From positions 206,155,546 through 206,190,189 of the forward strand of contig NC_081409.1 of the NCBI RefSeq assembly GCF_030272615.1: a DNA stretch of 34,644 bases, given 5' to 3'. This document shows, piece after piece, positions 10,891 through 22,649 of this stretch. This DNA is from Cryptomeria japonica (lineage: Eukaryota; Streptophyta; Pinopsida; Cupressales; Cupressaceae). Position 1 is the stretch's first letter. Every line of letters starts with the position of its first letter. The notes below the pieces were generated by a model. That model was not told the origin of the DNA. It saw nothing but the letters and a program-made list of their open reading frames with translations, and ran no database searches. The position numbers and the translations under genes are program-made.

Positions 10891-12791
10891 GTGATAAGAA
10901 CATGAGTGAATATTATATTCATGTGTATGGATATAGGTAAATAAATAATAATGATTTGATAATACATAATTTTTCAAAATCTAGCAATCAAAAGTTATCT
11001 AGTCTCGTTATTATAAAATCCTTATTTGTGGCTAATAACATTAAGATAGTAAGTGACCTTATGCCATGACACTAATTTTTAAGAACAATATTACTCCAAA
11101 CCTAGATTAAACCATACAAGGGCAATAGTTTGATGGACTTTTAACAAAAATAGAAATGTCAAATGAATGCAAATAGCATGAAATTTAGGAGATCTTCAAG
11201 CCATATCTTTACAAGACTATATAAGATTGTCTAGAATACTCTTTGAAAACTAAACCTTGTACATTGTATTCATATGATAAATATGCAAAGTTTAAGTGAA
11301 ATATAAATTATTTTGATAATGTAGGTCTTCATGGAAACGTGATGAGAGTTCTCTTCATTAGCACAAGTATCCACAAACCATACTATTGAACCTATTATAG
11401 TAGATGGTCATTATGGCATCAAAGCTATATTCTCATGTGATATTATTAGCATTCAATGAATTTAGAGTAGTAATAGTAAAATATGGTGGAGTGCAACACC
11501 TTATTGCACTAGTATAGGAAAATTTCATGATATTGTACTACATGTGAATGATAAATACAAATGGATGTATATGTCAAGAATATATTTTATTACATTGAGC
11601 AACATAAGTGTATAGATCATTGGTCCTTAAGAATGTTGCAAGAATATTGATAATGTAGATTAGGTAATTAAATGTTCTTCATATTGTAACACATGTAATG
11701 ATTGATCATGACATGCTACCATTACTAAAACACTAGGAGTAGTACAATGCTTAAATATGGATCTAGTTATTTTGGATGTTTGAATAAATTGATTTAATTT
11801 CCTTAAAATGGGACATCTCATGCAGCCATATCTAGCCTTGCATAATTTTTGCATTGTGGAGATACTTTGGTTGTAATTATCTTATACTATGATGTGATTA
11901 AACTTATTTTATATTGACTATGTTATTATACATAACTATTATGTATAGATTTGATTGGAAAATTTGTCCTTATTAGACACTATTATCTAATATATGTTGT
12001 TTATGATGGGTGAAATTTTAATGCTTAGCTAAGTATACAAATATATGATAATAGGTACCCTTGTATGTAGAGGCAATTCAGGAATTGTTGATTGTTCCAA
12101 CTAATTACCCAAGAAACTCTATGAATTAGCCAAATTCAATTATTAAGTTCTTGGATCAACGGCCAATTAACAAGAAACAATCACAAGAATATTATCTTTT
12201 TCTCTTTAGGTCCTACAAAATCTAGGTGGATTCCTCTTAACAATATCTATGGATTTCATCATATTGAAACTTGCAAATGTGTTCTAAATGAAAATATACC
12301 AAGGAAACGTAAGATTTTGTCTAAAATAGCTTCATGCTTGGAAATCAAATGTTTACCAGCTTTGAGAACACTTTAATCTAGCCTATTCTAAAAAATCATG
12401 GTACTAAAAAGAAGTTGTTACTTGAAGATTATTTCTTCAAACCAAAATGGGCTACTCATTAGATCGGTGCCTATCCTAGGGTTATAAAGTCAAGTTGCAA
12501 CATAAGTGTATCCTTTTTACAAATTAACTCGAATCAGTGGACACCTACATTAATATATTACATTAATGAATCCTTAATATGGAAACTATAGAATTCTTCT
12601 TTAGAGCCATAACATAAACTCAAAATTATCGTGATTTGTTAAAAGCATTTAATTATTTCCTTGAGATGAATATACCACCATACTGGAGGGACCTAATGTA
12701 TTTGATTGCTTCATTTTTATAATCTCTTGTATCTTCTCATTATAAGTAACTTGCAGTTTGATCAAGTCTTTCTTCAATTATCATTTTCCTC
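10891..12791. other. Gene-free AT-rich DNA with a possible armadillo-repeat relic
   Basis: One frame at about 11440-11520 (plus) reads AFNEFRVVIVKYGGVQHLIA, which resembles the loop and third helix of an armadillo repeat (N-x-x-I-V-x-x-G-G-x-x-x-L-I-x-L). Further weak ARM-like pieces in the same region (around 11620-11860) are broken by stops. Nothing else identifiable is present. Confidence 0.25.
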
Positions 12792-13451
12792 CTACAGATT
12801 TTTTGTTGCTACTTCACTAAACATAACAATAGGGACTACTAATGTTTTTGCCTCTAGCGCTAAAGTGTTAGATAGTATTTTCAAAATTAAGTTTCCCCTT
12901 ATCTCCTGAGTGATTTCTACAATCTTGGGCTTTTGAGTTGTAGGGACAATGACCCATAATGCTTCAATCTCATTGACAAAACCCTAGTCTTTTTGTCTCT
13001 TGATGGCATTTAGAGATAGTGCAGAATTGATATCCCACTCAGGCAAAAGGATTACACCTCTTTCTTGTACAATTCTTTTGCCTTCCTCAAGAGTAATATT
13101 CTTAGCATCAAATTTTATTTGCTTCAATATTGAGGAAAAAACCTTGTGATGCTTGGAAGGGTCAACACCCATTTTATTAGTTTCTAACTTATCCACAATC
13201 TCCTTCTCTTTCACTTTGAGCCACAATCCTTTAAATTTAGAAGTCTTAACAAAAGCATAATCAACCATGAATATCTCACAAGCTATGGCCCTAACATCCT
13301 CTAGCCCATCACACCTAACTCTTCTTTTCATATACACCATATCCTCTCATACTTTGGTAGCTTAGAACTATTTCTTTGTGTGGTGAGGGAATTGGCTGAT
13401 TAATTTCTTCTTCCTCTCCTTAGCAACACAAGTTTGGCTAGTTTGGCTCAT
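12792..13451 (-). pseudogene. Unidentified protein relic with stops and frameshifts
   Basis: An open frame of 118 codons (13340-12984) starts MVYMKRRVRCDGLEDVRAIA and is hydrophilic, Lys- and Glu-rich. After its TAG (12984-12986) the same frame stays open for 63 more codons to a TAG at 12792-12794, which suggests one protein split by a stop. Upstream, an ATG at 13451 opens MSQTSQTCVAKERKKKLISQ in the same frame but meets stops. A neighbouring frame bridges the gap with PHKEIVLSYQSMRGYGVYEK, implying two frameshifts. I do not recognise the family. A decayed transposon or dispersed gene fragment is likely. Confidence 0.5.
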
Positions 13452-16400
13452 TTTGATATTTTAAGGTTTCGCAAGACAACAATTCTAGGGTTCATTTAAT
13501 AATTTAAACAAAAACACATGCTAATTGAACACCCAATTACCCCTATACCTCTAAGAAACAAAATTCACACTGATGATTAGGTTCAAAATCATTTACTTGG
13601 ATGCATTTTTTGAAAACCCTAGGACATAGTAGAAAAAATTGCTTCACTCTAATAAATATTAACTTTGTCAATGAATGCACAAGTGAATAACTTCTCACTC
13701 TCAAAATTTAGCATTTATTGCCAAGTCAAGTAGTTGTCTTGGTCTTCTCTATCATTAACTTCACTTGTGAGAGCCCTTAATTTGGTGAACGACCTTTTCT
13801 ACAAGTTTGAATTGAAACTGTTAATTTTCTTACATTTAACAATCAAGTTTAATTGACATGTGGTGACTAACAATCAACAATTACTTTCCACAGTGGAAGC
13901 TACATCACCCATTCTAAAGTTTCTCACAAGCTTATGGAGTCCTTTGAGACGCACTATACTTCCCCTGTTGAAGCACGTAGAGACTTTTCTTTGAAATGCT
14001 TAAGATATTGATTGTTGGTGCTTTTGATTGCTCCTCATTTATCTGGGGACACATCTCCATGTGGCAATGTCTCGTCATCTTGTAGGGTAATCCAAACCTA
14101 CCCTAATTCCATCAAGTTGTAGCTATTCTGGCTCCAAAAACATGTTGTCGTACATTGATAACTTTCATGTTATATTATAGTAGGGGACAATATCCGCAAC
14201 ACTTTTTCCAAGCCCCACAAACATTATGTGTCTATTCTACAATTTTTGTGTTTGCATAACACAAAATCTATCAGTTGTATGATAGTGCAGTTTTGGAGCT
14301 AGATTAGACATATTCATTCTATCATGGGGATGTGGGGAACAGTTAACAACATTAACATTAATGATAACCCTTAGACAGCTAAGATAATCACTTCCCACAT
14401 GTCCACAATGACTTATTCAAGGATAGGTTAGCCCCCACGGGGACACGAGGAGGGTTAAAAGTATATAGAACATGTTAAGTGTTGGTCATAAAAGGGGTTC
14501 CCACCCACCCACGAGGTCTAAGACTCTAATAGTTTGATGATTTTGGGAGTGTGGGGACTAGTTAGTTTAAAGTAGTTTAATATGCACATGAACAAACCAA
14601 GACTTGAGTGACAGATAATGAACTTAGGACCATTGATAAAATGTATCTGGTTCTTAGGTAATATGCTAAGATTTGGGGCCAATGATATTGACACTATTAA
14701 GTACTTAGTTTATAACTTAACTACTGCTAACAAACCAGAACAAGTCATTTATAAAAAATAATATAGAGCCTAGGATAAAACAAAAGACTTAGGTTTGTTT
14801 GGATTATTCACATTTTGAAGCTTGAACACATGGGAAAAAACATATTTTTTTAAAGGTGGTAACAAGAACCATGTTCTTAATAATACATGTCATATTAACA
14901 TCTTCAATTGATTCTTTGAGTAAAATCATACATAGTTATTTTTTGTATCATCTTCATGATCTTTCTTGGTTAAGATAGTCATTGGCTTCCTTAGGGAGAC
15001 TAAATGTGTGTGTGTAGGTTATCTTTACACAAGAAAGTGCGTCAACATTCTTTTTCTAGGTAAGATCTAGTTACAAGCCTATGTGTTATGGAAATGGGTA
15101 GTAGGATGATGGATACAATAGATTGCATCTACTTTCATTGTATCAATTGGTCTATAGGAGAATAGGTGATGTATGTGTGTGTCATTTACATTGGATATAT
15201 ATGAGTGTATAAGCTAGTTATTGTTGTACTTTTCATGTGTGTATGAAATAGTCATTCTATGTATAAGTGATGTGTGCTTGATCCTAGAAACTTGAGATTA
15301 TGGAATTATATGACCCCTATGTGAATTTGTGTGTGGTTGTACACTAATTATTGTTAAGGAACCATCAGTTGACTAGATTTGTTGTTATCATTTTAGTCTA
15401 ACTAGACAAATTTAAAAGCATAAATTTAATTATTTATTAATAATCACGATTTAAATTTGAGATGTGAAATCTCAAATAGGAGGAGAGGAATAACTCTCTC
15501 TAACATTTGTGTATGAAATAAAAATCCTCTAATTTCCAAAAGGAGTTACATAGGTAGGGACATCATGAATGAACCCTCGAGGTTTAGGTATGGGTCTAGG
15601 GATGACCCTAACATTTGGGGCTTACCATTTTTAAGTGTACGCATATAAGCAAAAGCCTAGATTTGTTGCCACCATAGTGATGAAAAAAGTGCTAGATGGA
15701 AGATGATTGGAAACATAATTGGTATTTGTTATGTCTTGAATTAAAAAAATAGTAATAACTAAGGGGCAGTTAATACATTTGTATTAGAGCATGGTTCAAA
15801 CACAACCTATGAACCTCACCTAACTCTAGACAAATTATATTTTCTTGTACTATTGGCCCTCTCTAACAATATTTATCACCCAATATGATTGTAGTTTCTT
15901 TGAATTTTTTTAATGGATTTCTAAACTCACAAGAATGGTTGACTAGTCCTAACCATGAAAACTTAGGGGTGTGAAAGGGAATTTAGATATATGAACTATA
16001 AAAAAAAATTAGACTACACCTCAAATATGGTTGTATCTAATGGTTGTTATTTTGAATAACATGGTTGATGGATTTTATTTTACCACTTATGTGGAAATTT
16101 TATTTCATATGTAAGAATATCACAATTCCTCTCATGGTATGGGCATGAATTGCTATAAATGTAAGGAACTTGAGGATACCAATTCAATGAGTTAGTATAT
16201 GTTAAAGATAGAGTTTGTAGTACCCTAAACAGGTAGGTAGTAATTATCTTAATACTTGTTTACATATCCAAGAGTTTGAATGATTATTAGACATATAATT
16301 TTCTATATAGTGGGAAAATGCTTATTCATGATGATTAAATATGTTATTTATCTACACCAAAATCTATATAGATACATATTAAAAGAACAATAGGTGGGTG

Positions 16401-16866
16401 AAGATTGTTATACATCAACTCTATGGCATTGGGTAAAGATTAATATACACCAACTCTATGGCATTCATTAAAAAACATGCTATGAGTTTGGGAATAAGCT
16501 TATGTTGTAAATGGTACAATATGAACCCATGTAAATAGTAAGTTGAAAGCAATGTAGAGCTATTCTTGTATTCTTTAGTGACTAAATAAACTTGTTTGAA
16601 TTGAAATTTTCCAATAGTATAGTGGGATCCTATGATATGTATTATTAACTCACATAGAAAGTATATCCCTAAAACTTGTGTGAAATTGAAGAAAGTAATT
16701 TGAATATATGTGGTGCGCTTGTCTATGAAGAACGGTCTTTGATCCATGGTACCTTTCTACAATGCAATGCTCAACAAGTAAATTTGTGTACCCAATGGTA
16801 TAATATCAATTTATATCTTAAGAAAAAGTAATGCATAAATAAAAAATAGAGAATTGTATCAAGAAA

Positions 16867-16901
<35 letters not shown>

Positions 16902-17439
16902 TGTGCATGAACACCCTCTTAAATATTACAAAGTTATTTTAAATCAATCAAATTAAGAAAGTCACATTTCTTAAAAGGTGATGATACTGGGTTCAAATCA
17001 AATAACTTGTCTAGTAACCCAAAATTTTGGAAAATATTACATATAGGAGTCCATAAATAGAACCCTAAAACATTGAATATGACAATAATAAAACCATAAA
17101 TGATAGGGATGAATCCATCCATGAAGAAAAGGAGAAAAGGTGATGATCTCATAAGTTGAGATGAATTATTGTAAGTGGACGAGAGGATGTCACATCCCCA
17201 TATCAACTACATCCATGATTGATGATTGTGGAAGAAAACCAATAAATGCATAAGATTAAAGAGGTTTTCAAAAGGAAAAGGAAGCAATTTGGAGAGAAAA
17301 ACATTTATTCCATCAATGCTACTATGGAGACATTTAGGAGGAATTGGATCCATGTGAAAAGGGTGTGGAAAGGATGGGCATCCATCTTATCACATTAACA
17401 AAATTGGACATTGGTATGGATGTCCATAAAAATAAAAAA
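13452..17439. other. Gene-free AT-rich DNA
   Basis: Only short open frames with AT-driven composition occur here, including minus-strand ones at 16421-16747 and 16934-17206. I found no domain motifs, no paired LTR ends and no RNA genes. Small features are a GT microsatellite at 16868-16898 and a short palindrome TGAGAT..ATCTCA near 15460. Confidence 0.5.
16868..16898. repeat. (TG)15 microsatellite
   Basis: A continuous TG run of 31 bases, followed by TTGTGTGCATG. Confidence 0.97.
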
Positions 17440-17755
17440 AGATAGCAAAATTAAAGAATTTTACAGGTTTGATGAAAGGGAGAAGAGAAATGTGGTCTCA
17501 TGGACTACAATGGCTATATGAATTTGTAAAATATATTTGTTAGAAAATGCTTTAGAAAATTTAGGCAAATACAATTGACAGGTGTAAAGTAATGTTCCAT
17601 AATTGTTGGCAAGAGCTTTCAAATAGGTTATGAATGTCTCATCAAAACATAATGGATGTAGGGATTTTGTGAGATAAATAGGAGAGGAGAATTTATGTGC
17701 TAAGGAGGGCATGGAATTGCAAGAAGTGAAAAGGGTTTTTTGAATAATGAGAGAG
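17440..17755 (+). pseudogene. Pentatricopeptide-repeat (PPR) gene relic
   Basis: Frames on the plus strand give PPR pieces in the order expected for a PLS-class plant PPR protein. A piece resembling the end of a repeat comes first (RFDERRE near 17465-17485), then RNVVSWTTM at 17486-17512, then ENALE with FRQIQLTGVK after a frame change (about 17540-17590), and finally ENLCAKEGMELQEVKRVF (about 17688-17742), which matches the DMYAKCGSMELARKVFD consensus. Intervening stops and frameshifts make it a dead fragment, possibly a retroposed or TE-captured piece; the dispersed repeat begins right after it. PPR proteins bind organellar RNA. Identification rests on motif order read by eye. Confidence 0.55.
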
Positions 17756-18095
17756 GTGGGGAAAATAAGGAATTAACACCATCATGAAACATGGGAAGTT
17801 GGGAAGAATAAATGAAAATAGAATTAGCAAGCACGCCCTTATGCATTCATATATAAATTCCAAAGACTATGCAAACTTGATAGGGTACCTCAACATGGTC
17901 ATTACAAATTAGGGACCCCTAGCTTGATTACTCTTCTCTTTTATCATGTGAATTTAACTAATGTTAGGTATGTTAAAAATATATTTACTCTCTCAAGCTA
18001 GGTCGTGCATATAACTCCAATTAAAAATATATTTACTCTCTCAAGCTAGGTCGTGCATATAACTCCAAATTCAAAGAGGAGAGCATCACATGGGT
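17745..18095. repeat. Dispersed repeat, copy 2 (copy 1 at 9250-9560)
   Basis: This copy carries the same ordered landmarks as copy 1, including GGGACCCCTAGCTTGA and CTCTTTTATCATGTGAA. It contains an internal perfect 48-bp duplication at 17973-18068 that copy 1 lacks. Confidence 0.75.
17973..18068. repeat. Perfect 48-bp tandem duplication
   Basis: 17973-18020 and 18021-18068 are identical (start TTAAAAATATATTTACTCTC, end CATATAACTCCAA). The duplication arose after this dispersed repeat separated from its copy at 9250-9560. Confidence 0.95.
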
Positions 18096-18595
18096 AAGTA
18101 AAAAAATATGGAGGACCAAAAATTGGACACACTACTTTTTAGTCACATCCAAGACATAACACAAGCATGTTATAACACTCTTGTCTTATAATGCACTTTT
18201 TTTATATCTTGGTAGTGATCGAACCTAGGCTCACACTACCAAGCCATAATGTGCCTACATTGTAATGTGAGCACATTATTGTGTGCTCGCATTTTGAAGA
18301 AGAAAAATTACTCTCTTCCCATCTTTCTTTATCTATAGCTATATCTCATAATCACTCTCTTCATCAAACTATATACAATAAATATAACATTTAAGTATAT
18401 AGTTCATGTATATATTGGCAAGATGGTTGAGAATGGTTTGAAATCTCTAGGAGTTATAATGTAGATTTTAGGTTTTAGAAGATCTTGTAATTTTTCAAAC
18501 AGTCATATTTCAGTAATTAGCATGCTCCTATCATCATTGTTTCTCTCTCTATCCCACTCTCTCCTCCCTCCCCCGAGGTCTCTCGCTCTCTCTAC

Positions 18596-19026
18596 ACACA
18601 CACACATATACACACATATATACACGCACATATATATATGCATATATACATATGTATAATATGTGTGTGTGTGTGTCTATGTATATGTATATACATATAA
18701 ATACATATACATATATCTATATATGTGTATATATGTGTGTGTATATGTATGTACACACACATACATATATATATATATATGTATACATATATATACATAC
18801 ACACGCACATATACATATATGTATACATATGTACATGTACATATATGTATATATATGTATATGTATATACATGTACATATATGTATATATATGTATACAT
18901 ATATGCATATATGTATACATATATGCATATATGTATATATGTGTATACATATATGCATATATGTATATATATATATACATATACATATAGATATATGTAT
19001 ATATGTATACATATATACATATATAC

Positions 19027-19076
<50 letters not shown>

Positions 19077-19089
19077 GTATATATATATG

Positions 19090-19122
<33 letters not shown>

Positions 19123-19123
19123 G

Positions 19124-19165
<42 letters not shown>
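18596..19165. repeat. 570-bp CA/TG/TA compound microsatellite
   Basis: After a CT-rich lead-in (18540-18595) the sequence is built of CA, TG, TA and short ATATGCATAT or GTATACAT palindromes. From 18718 to 18989, and again from 18991 through 19165, bases alternate strictly purine-pyrimidine; one A-G-A step at 18989-18991 shifts the phase. Long open frames on both strands (residues Y, I, H, M, V, C, T) are artefacts of this repeat. A Copia LTR starts at its right end. Confidence 0.95.
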
Positions 19166-19166
<1 letters not shown>

Positions 19167-20634
19167 GTTGGCATTACATTAAGTTTGTTGGTATGATGAT
19201 ATTGAGAAAATTGTTGGAGATTGATGATACAATTGATAAAGGATGATTACTGTCTTAGTAATTTTATTTTATCATTGATGTCAAGCAATTGATTTTCTGA
19301 TTTAGTATGATGTTGTCATATCTTAAAGAGTATGTTTTGGTGAGTATAAAGATGTTGGTAAGTGACACTGAAAGAATGAGAAAATGAAGGGGAGTAATAA
19401 GTTATTCAATGGGCAACTATTACCAAGTTAGGTAGTGATGAGATTATGTTATTTTGATTATTTTGATACTTATATATGTGTATTCGAAGACTGAATAAGA
19501 AGGAGAAAAGATTTCATGTAATAGAATGAGTAAAGGTTTGACACTATTCTATTTTACCAAGCAAGGAGCTAGTCGGTAAACTCCAAGGTTATTAATGTCA
19601 GTTAAAGAAGAAAGAAGTCACCGAGTGTCGTCAGCAAGCAAAGCTACCGAGACAGTAACCGAGACGAATATAGAATGTCTACCGAGTAAAGTTCAGAATT
19701 AACCGAGTGTCAATCGAGCAGTAACAGAATGCATTGGATGAATAAATACATTATTAAATGAAGGATGCCAATGACCTGGAGATTTATAGAAGATTGGAAT
19801 GTCATGCAAGAAGTTTGTTAAGGATCAACGGCAATGAAAATTCAAGACTTAGATCTATAGCACAGATCGAACGGTCATAACTGAGCACAAGTACCAAGGA
19901 AGGAATACAAGTTTCAAGGCAAGATAAAATGTTTTTCAGTTCGAAGGATTGAATGAACCTAGTCAAGTTTGAAGATCTGATGGCTAATATTAATCATGAG
20001 AAATGTGATTAAGGAGATTAAGCGGTTAGGAATTTCTTATAAATAAGGAATAGTTGATGAACAATGTATGTGGGCAAATAGAAGAACAATGATGTTGCTG
20101 AAGTGATTACCGAGTATAGAAGATTGAAGATCTGATTGAAGAACAGAGTGAGAAGCCCAGCAAGGAGGAAGATAAGTCTTATGACAAGATTATTTTGAGC
20201 ACATAGAGTTTGCTATAACATTTCAGATGTGAAGTTGCAGATATATTTTATTACTGTTATTAATTTTTGTAAGTGACAAGAAATCTCTTAACCGAGTGGA
20301 CCTAATAGTCTTATTTGTAAATCCTCTAGCAAGGTAACATTCTAATTGAGTGTTTGAAATCCTTTGACAAGGTCACTTCTAACAAAGTGCAAGATTCTAA
20401 TAGATCTTAGGGAAATCCCTTGACCGGGTCACATATAGCAATGTGTTTATGTAATCTTTAACAAGATTGGCTTTTAACTGAGCATACTCTAGAAGAGTAT
20501 ATTTTCTTAGTGGGTCCAAAATCCCACAGTGGTTTTTCCCTATTTGGGTTTCCACATCAAATCTGGTGTTAAATGTGTTTTGATGTTTCAAGTTTATCAG
20601 TATATGAGTTTGAATGATTTACAGTCATAGTTGC
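19166..20634 (+). mobile_element. Copia 5' LTR, left part (U3, R and part of U5)
   Basis: It begins TGTTGGCATTACATTAAG directly against the TA microsatellite. The U3 has five ACCGAG hexamers in 88 bp (19620-19707) and a TATA box at 20038-20045. Downstream (20280-20480) are degenerate repeats of the form CTT-GAC-AAGGT-CA with ACCGAG or AACAAAGTG. The stretch 20505-20575 carries a GGGTTTCCACATCAAATCTG-type block common near Copia U5 ends. Target duplication GTTGC of the Gypsy element occupies 20630-20634. Confidence 0.9.
20038..20045 (+). promoter_or_regulatory. TATA box of the Copia LTR
   Basis: TATAAATA lies inside the LTR about 870 bp from its start, a usual place for the U3/R promoter. The transcription start would fall about 30 bp downstream. 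Confidence 0.6.
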
Positions 20635-21508
20635 TGTAAAGCGAAAAATCACGAGCGAACCCTAAGTGTTCCCTCCACCACTCCCAAGGGGAAAGGGGGG
20701 TCACTTAGGATTGTCGGTTTTCACTTAGGGGAGACTTTACATTCAAAAGAGGGGTTGAAACCCACAAGATCCAATCCCACGCAATGCAAGATTGGATTCT
20801 AAATGAGTTTCAAGGGTCAAGACAGCAAGGCTACCCTCTTTTGTAAAGAATGTAGATAGAAGAATGAAGCTAGGAATGCATGAAAAGTGAGAAAGATTCG
20901 CTTATAAACTGAGATAGGAATATAGGATGAAGCTGTGGACCTGGAATTAGCAGTAAAATGTCGAGACGGTGCTGTCCTGCAAATTTGAGCAAAAGTTGAC
21001 GGGACGATGGCACCCGGCGTGCACACGGTCCTCCGAAAAATCCGCGAAACGAAGGGGGATCTGTTCGTCTCTACACAAGGATTCCAGATCTTCAATTTCA
21101 GCCACGTACCTGCAACCTACACAATAAAAAGTGAAGATGATTGGGGGGTTACGGATTAGGGGTTTTCCCTTAGGTCAAACCCCGGTTTTGGAATTAACCA
21201 AGAAATGAGAAATGATGTAAATGTAAATGACTGTAATGCAAAACAAGTAATAGTACCTTGTTGTAAGAATGTTTGTATTCTTACATGCGAAGGTGTAGAT
21301 GTTGTTGTTTGTTGTATGTTGTATGTTGTAGTATGCGATCTCCTCTTCAATGTTTGAATCCTTGTCTTGAATGCAACACTTAGCCTTGAATGGAGACTTG
21401 GAATGATCAATTGCTTGAAGGAATGCTTGAATGCTTGAATGCTTGAATGTTTGAGTATCGCTTCCGCCTTTTTTCCATCTTCCTCCCAAAATGGGAGAGG
21501 AAATGTAG

Positions 21509-21517
21509 TTTATATAG
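21509..21517 (-). promoter_or_regulatory. TATA box in the Gypsy 3' LTR
   Basis: CTATATAAA on the minus strand, with the palindrome CTCCCAAAATGGGAG about 20 bp downstream near the expected transcription start. The same arrangement occurs in the 5' LTR. Confidence 0.55.
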
Positions 21518-21639
21518 TTGTCAATTAGGGTTGATAGACTGATTTTTCCAACCATAGGCCGACCAGGAAACAATATTTCCCGAATTGCAAACATAAAGAC
21601 CCGAGGTCCCAAAAGAGACCGGGCCCAAAATAGGGCCAG

Positions 21640-21728
21640 GGACTAGGGCGCTAAGCGCCATGGTCCTGGGGGACTAGGGTGCTGGGCGCCCTGGTCCTTA
21701 AGGACCAGGGCGCTGGGCGCTCTGGTCC
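21640..21728. repeat. Three tandem palindromic GC modules in the Gypsy 3' LTR
   Basis: Three 27-nt units (21640-21666, 21671-21697, 21702-21728) are separated by 4 nt each. Each starts GGAC, ends GGTCC and has the form GGACYAGGGCGC-x-GCGCYMTGGTCC, so each can fold on itself. They lie upstream of the TATA box in the U3. Confidence 0.9.
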
Positions 21729-21900
21729 CACCTCCCAGGATAGCAGGGTGCAAGGAGGATCAGGCCAGGGTGCTGGAAAAATGCAATTTTTGATGTCGTG
21801 AACAAGTTTCGGGGTCTCCATTCAGGTTCAGTGTTGCGTCGCCATCGTGAAGACCCAAATGCAGTCGAAATTGCAAGTGTCGCAATTTTAGGACGCTAAA

Positions 21901-21914
21901 TTTAGCCCCCACTT
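21901..21914 (-). promoter_or_regulatory. Polypurine tract of the Gypsy element
   Basis: The minus strand reads AAAGTGGGGGCTAAA directly before the 3' LTR, the place where plus-strand DNA synthesis is primed. Related G5CT motifs occur further upstream on the minus strand at about 22010-22018 and 22309-22320. Confidence 0.7.
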
Positions 21915-22649
21915 TAGCGGGAGTATAAGCATATGCTCATACTTCCGGTAAAGTACAAGGAAACAACATTGAAAGACTTTCACCACGTCAAGGAGGCAAG
22001 ACACACCAAGCCCCCAGTGGACTAAGGATCTTACGACTTCGTTTGACAAAGTAAAAGGGAAGATAATGAGGGAGAACCATGACTGTCAGTAGTAAGGGTC
22101 CCTCACTATGAGTCATGCAAGAGAAATACCAAAAATTTTCAAGGCAAAGCTAAGTTCGCCAAGAAATTTTCAAGTATTCCTGAAGGGATAGACAGGGTGT
22201 ATGCCCCCCTACGTTAAAGCGATCGCACATGCCTCAACGGGGGTGATTGCTTTAAGGTAGTGATACACATAAGAAATGAGAAGGGAAAGGAGCACGTTAT
22301 CACAAGGATTTAGCCCCCAAGTGCGAGATAAACCCAAGGATAATAGACACAAAACACAAAGCACGAGGTGACTTCGCTTTCCTCGGGGTCAGTATGCTGT
22401 ATGATAATTCATGTATATATATCACATGTATGTATGCATAATTGTTCTTCATTCCCCAATCAAGGAAGGTCACCTAGAAGAAGGGAACACATGTGTCTTT
22501 TGAGTCAACATGAGAGAGACCAAAAGAGATCTCAATGCTTTGCATCGTCCTCAAGTAGACAACACCAAGGACAACAAATAGAAGAATGAGGATAACACAT
22601 AGAAGAAGTAACAAAAGAGAGGAGGAGAGAATCTGCTATGCTAATGAAA
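21915..22649. other. Gypsy 3' untranslated region with two hairpins
   Basis: No coding capacity is recognised. Two imperfect palindromes stand out: 21911-21954 (22-bp arms, 19 matching pairs, overlapping the purine tract) and 22209-22260 (arms CTACgTTAAAGC-ATC..AC and the reverse complement). They may fold in the element RNA. Confidence 0.6.

Larger units (their letters stand above)
20635..21900 (-). mobile_element. Gypsy 3' LTR
   Basis: It aligns end to end with 30530-31785. Its element-proximal end reads TAAA where the partner has TACA, so the terminal TG (minus strand) is mutated to TT. It carries an 8-bp GCTTGAAT repeat expanded by one unit relative to the partner (near 21415-21450), a TATA box (21509-21517) and four palindromic GC modules (21001-21031, 21640-21666, 21671-21697, 21702-21728). 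Confidence 0.93.

Noticed and set aside
18592-19246. Several 100-177-codon open frames on both strands made of Y, I, H, M, V, C, T
   Set aside because: They are translations of the CA/TG/TA microsatellite, present in many frames at once.
20614-21612. Open frames shared by both Gypsy LTRs (for example MKIWNPCVETNRSPFVSRIF and its copy at 30638-30988)
   Set aside because: They are shared only because the LTRs are repeats; they overlap regulatory LTR sequence and lie in opposing frames without domain features.
21640-21728. CRISPR-like array (three 27-nt repeats)
   Set aside because: Spacers are only 4 nt, each unit is palindromic, and the context is a plant LTR.
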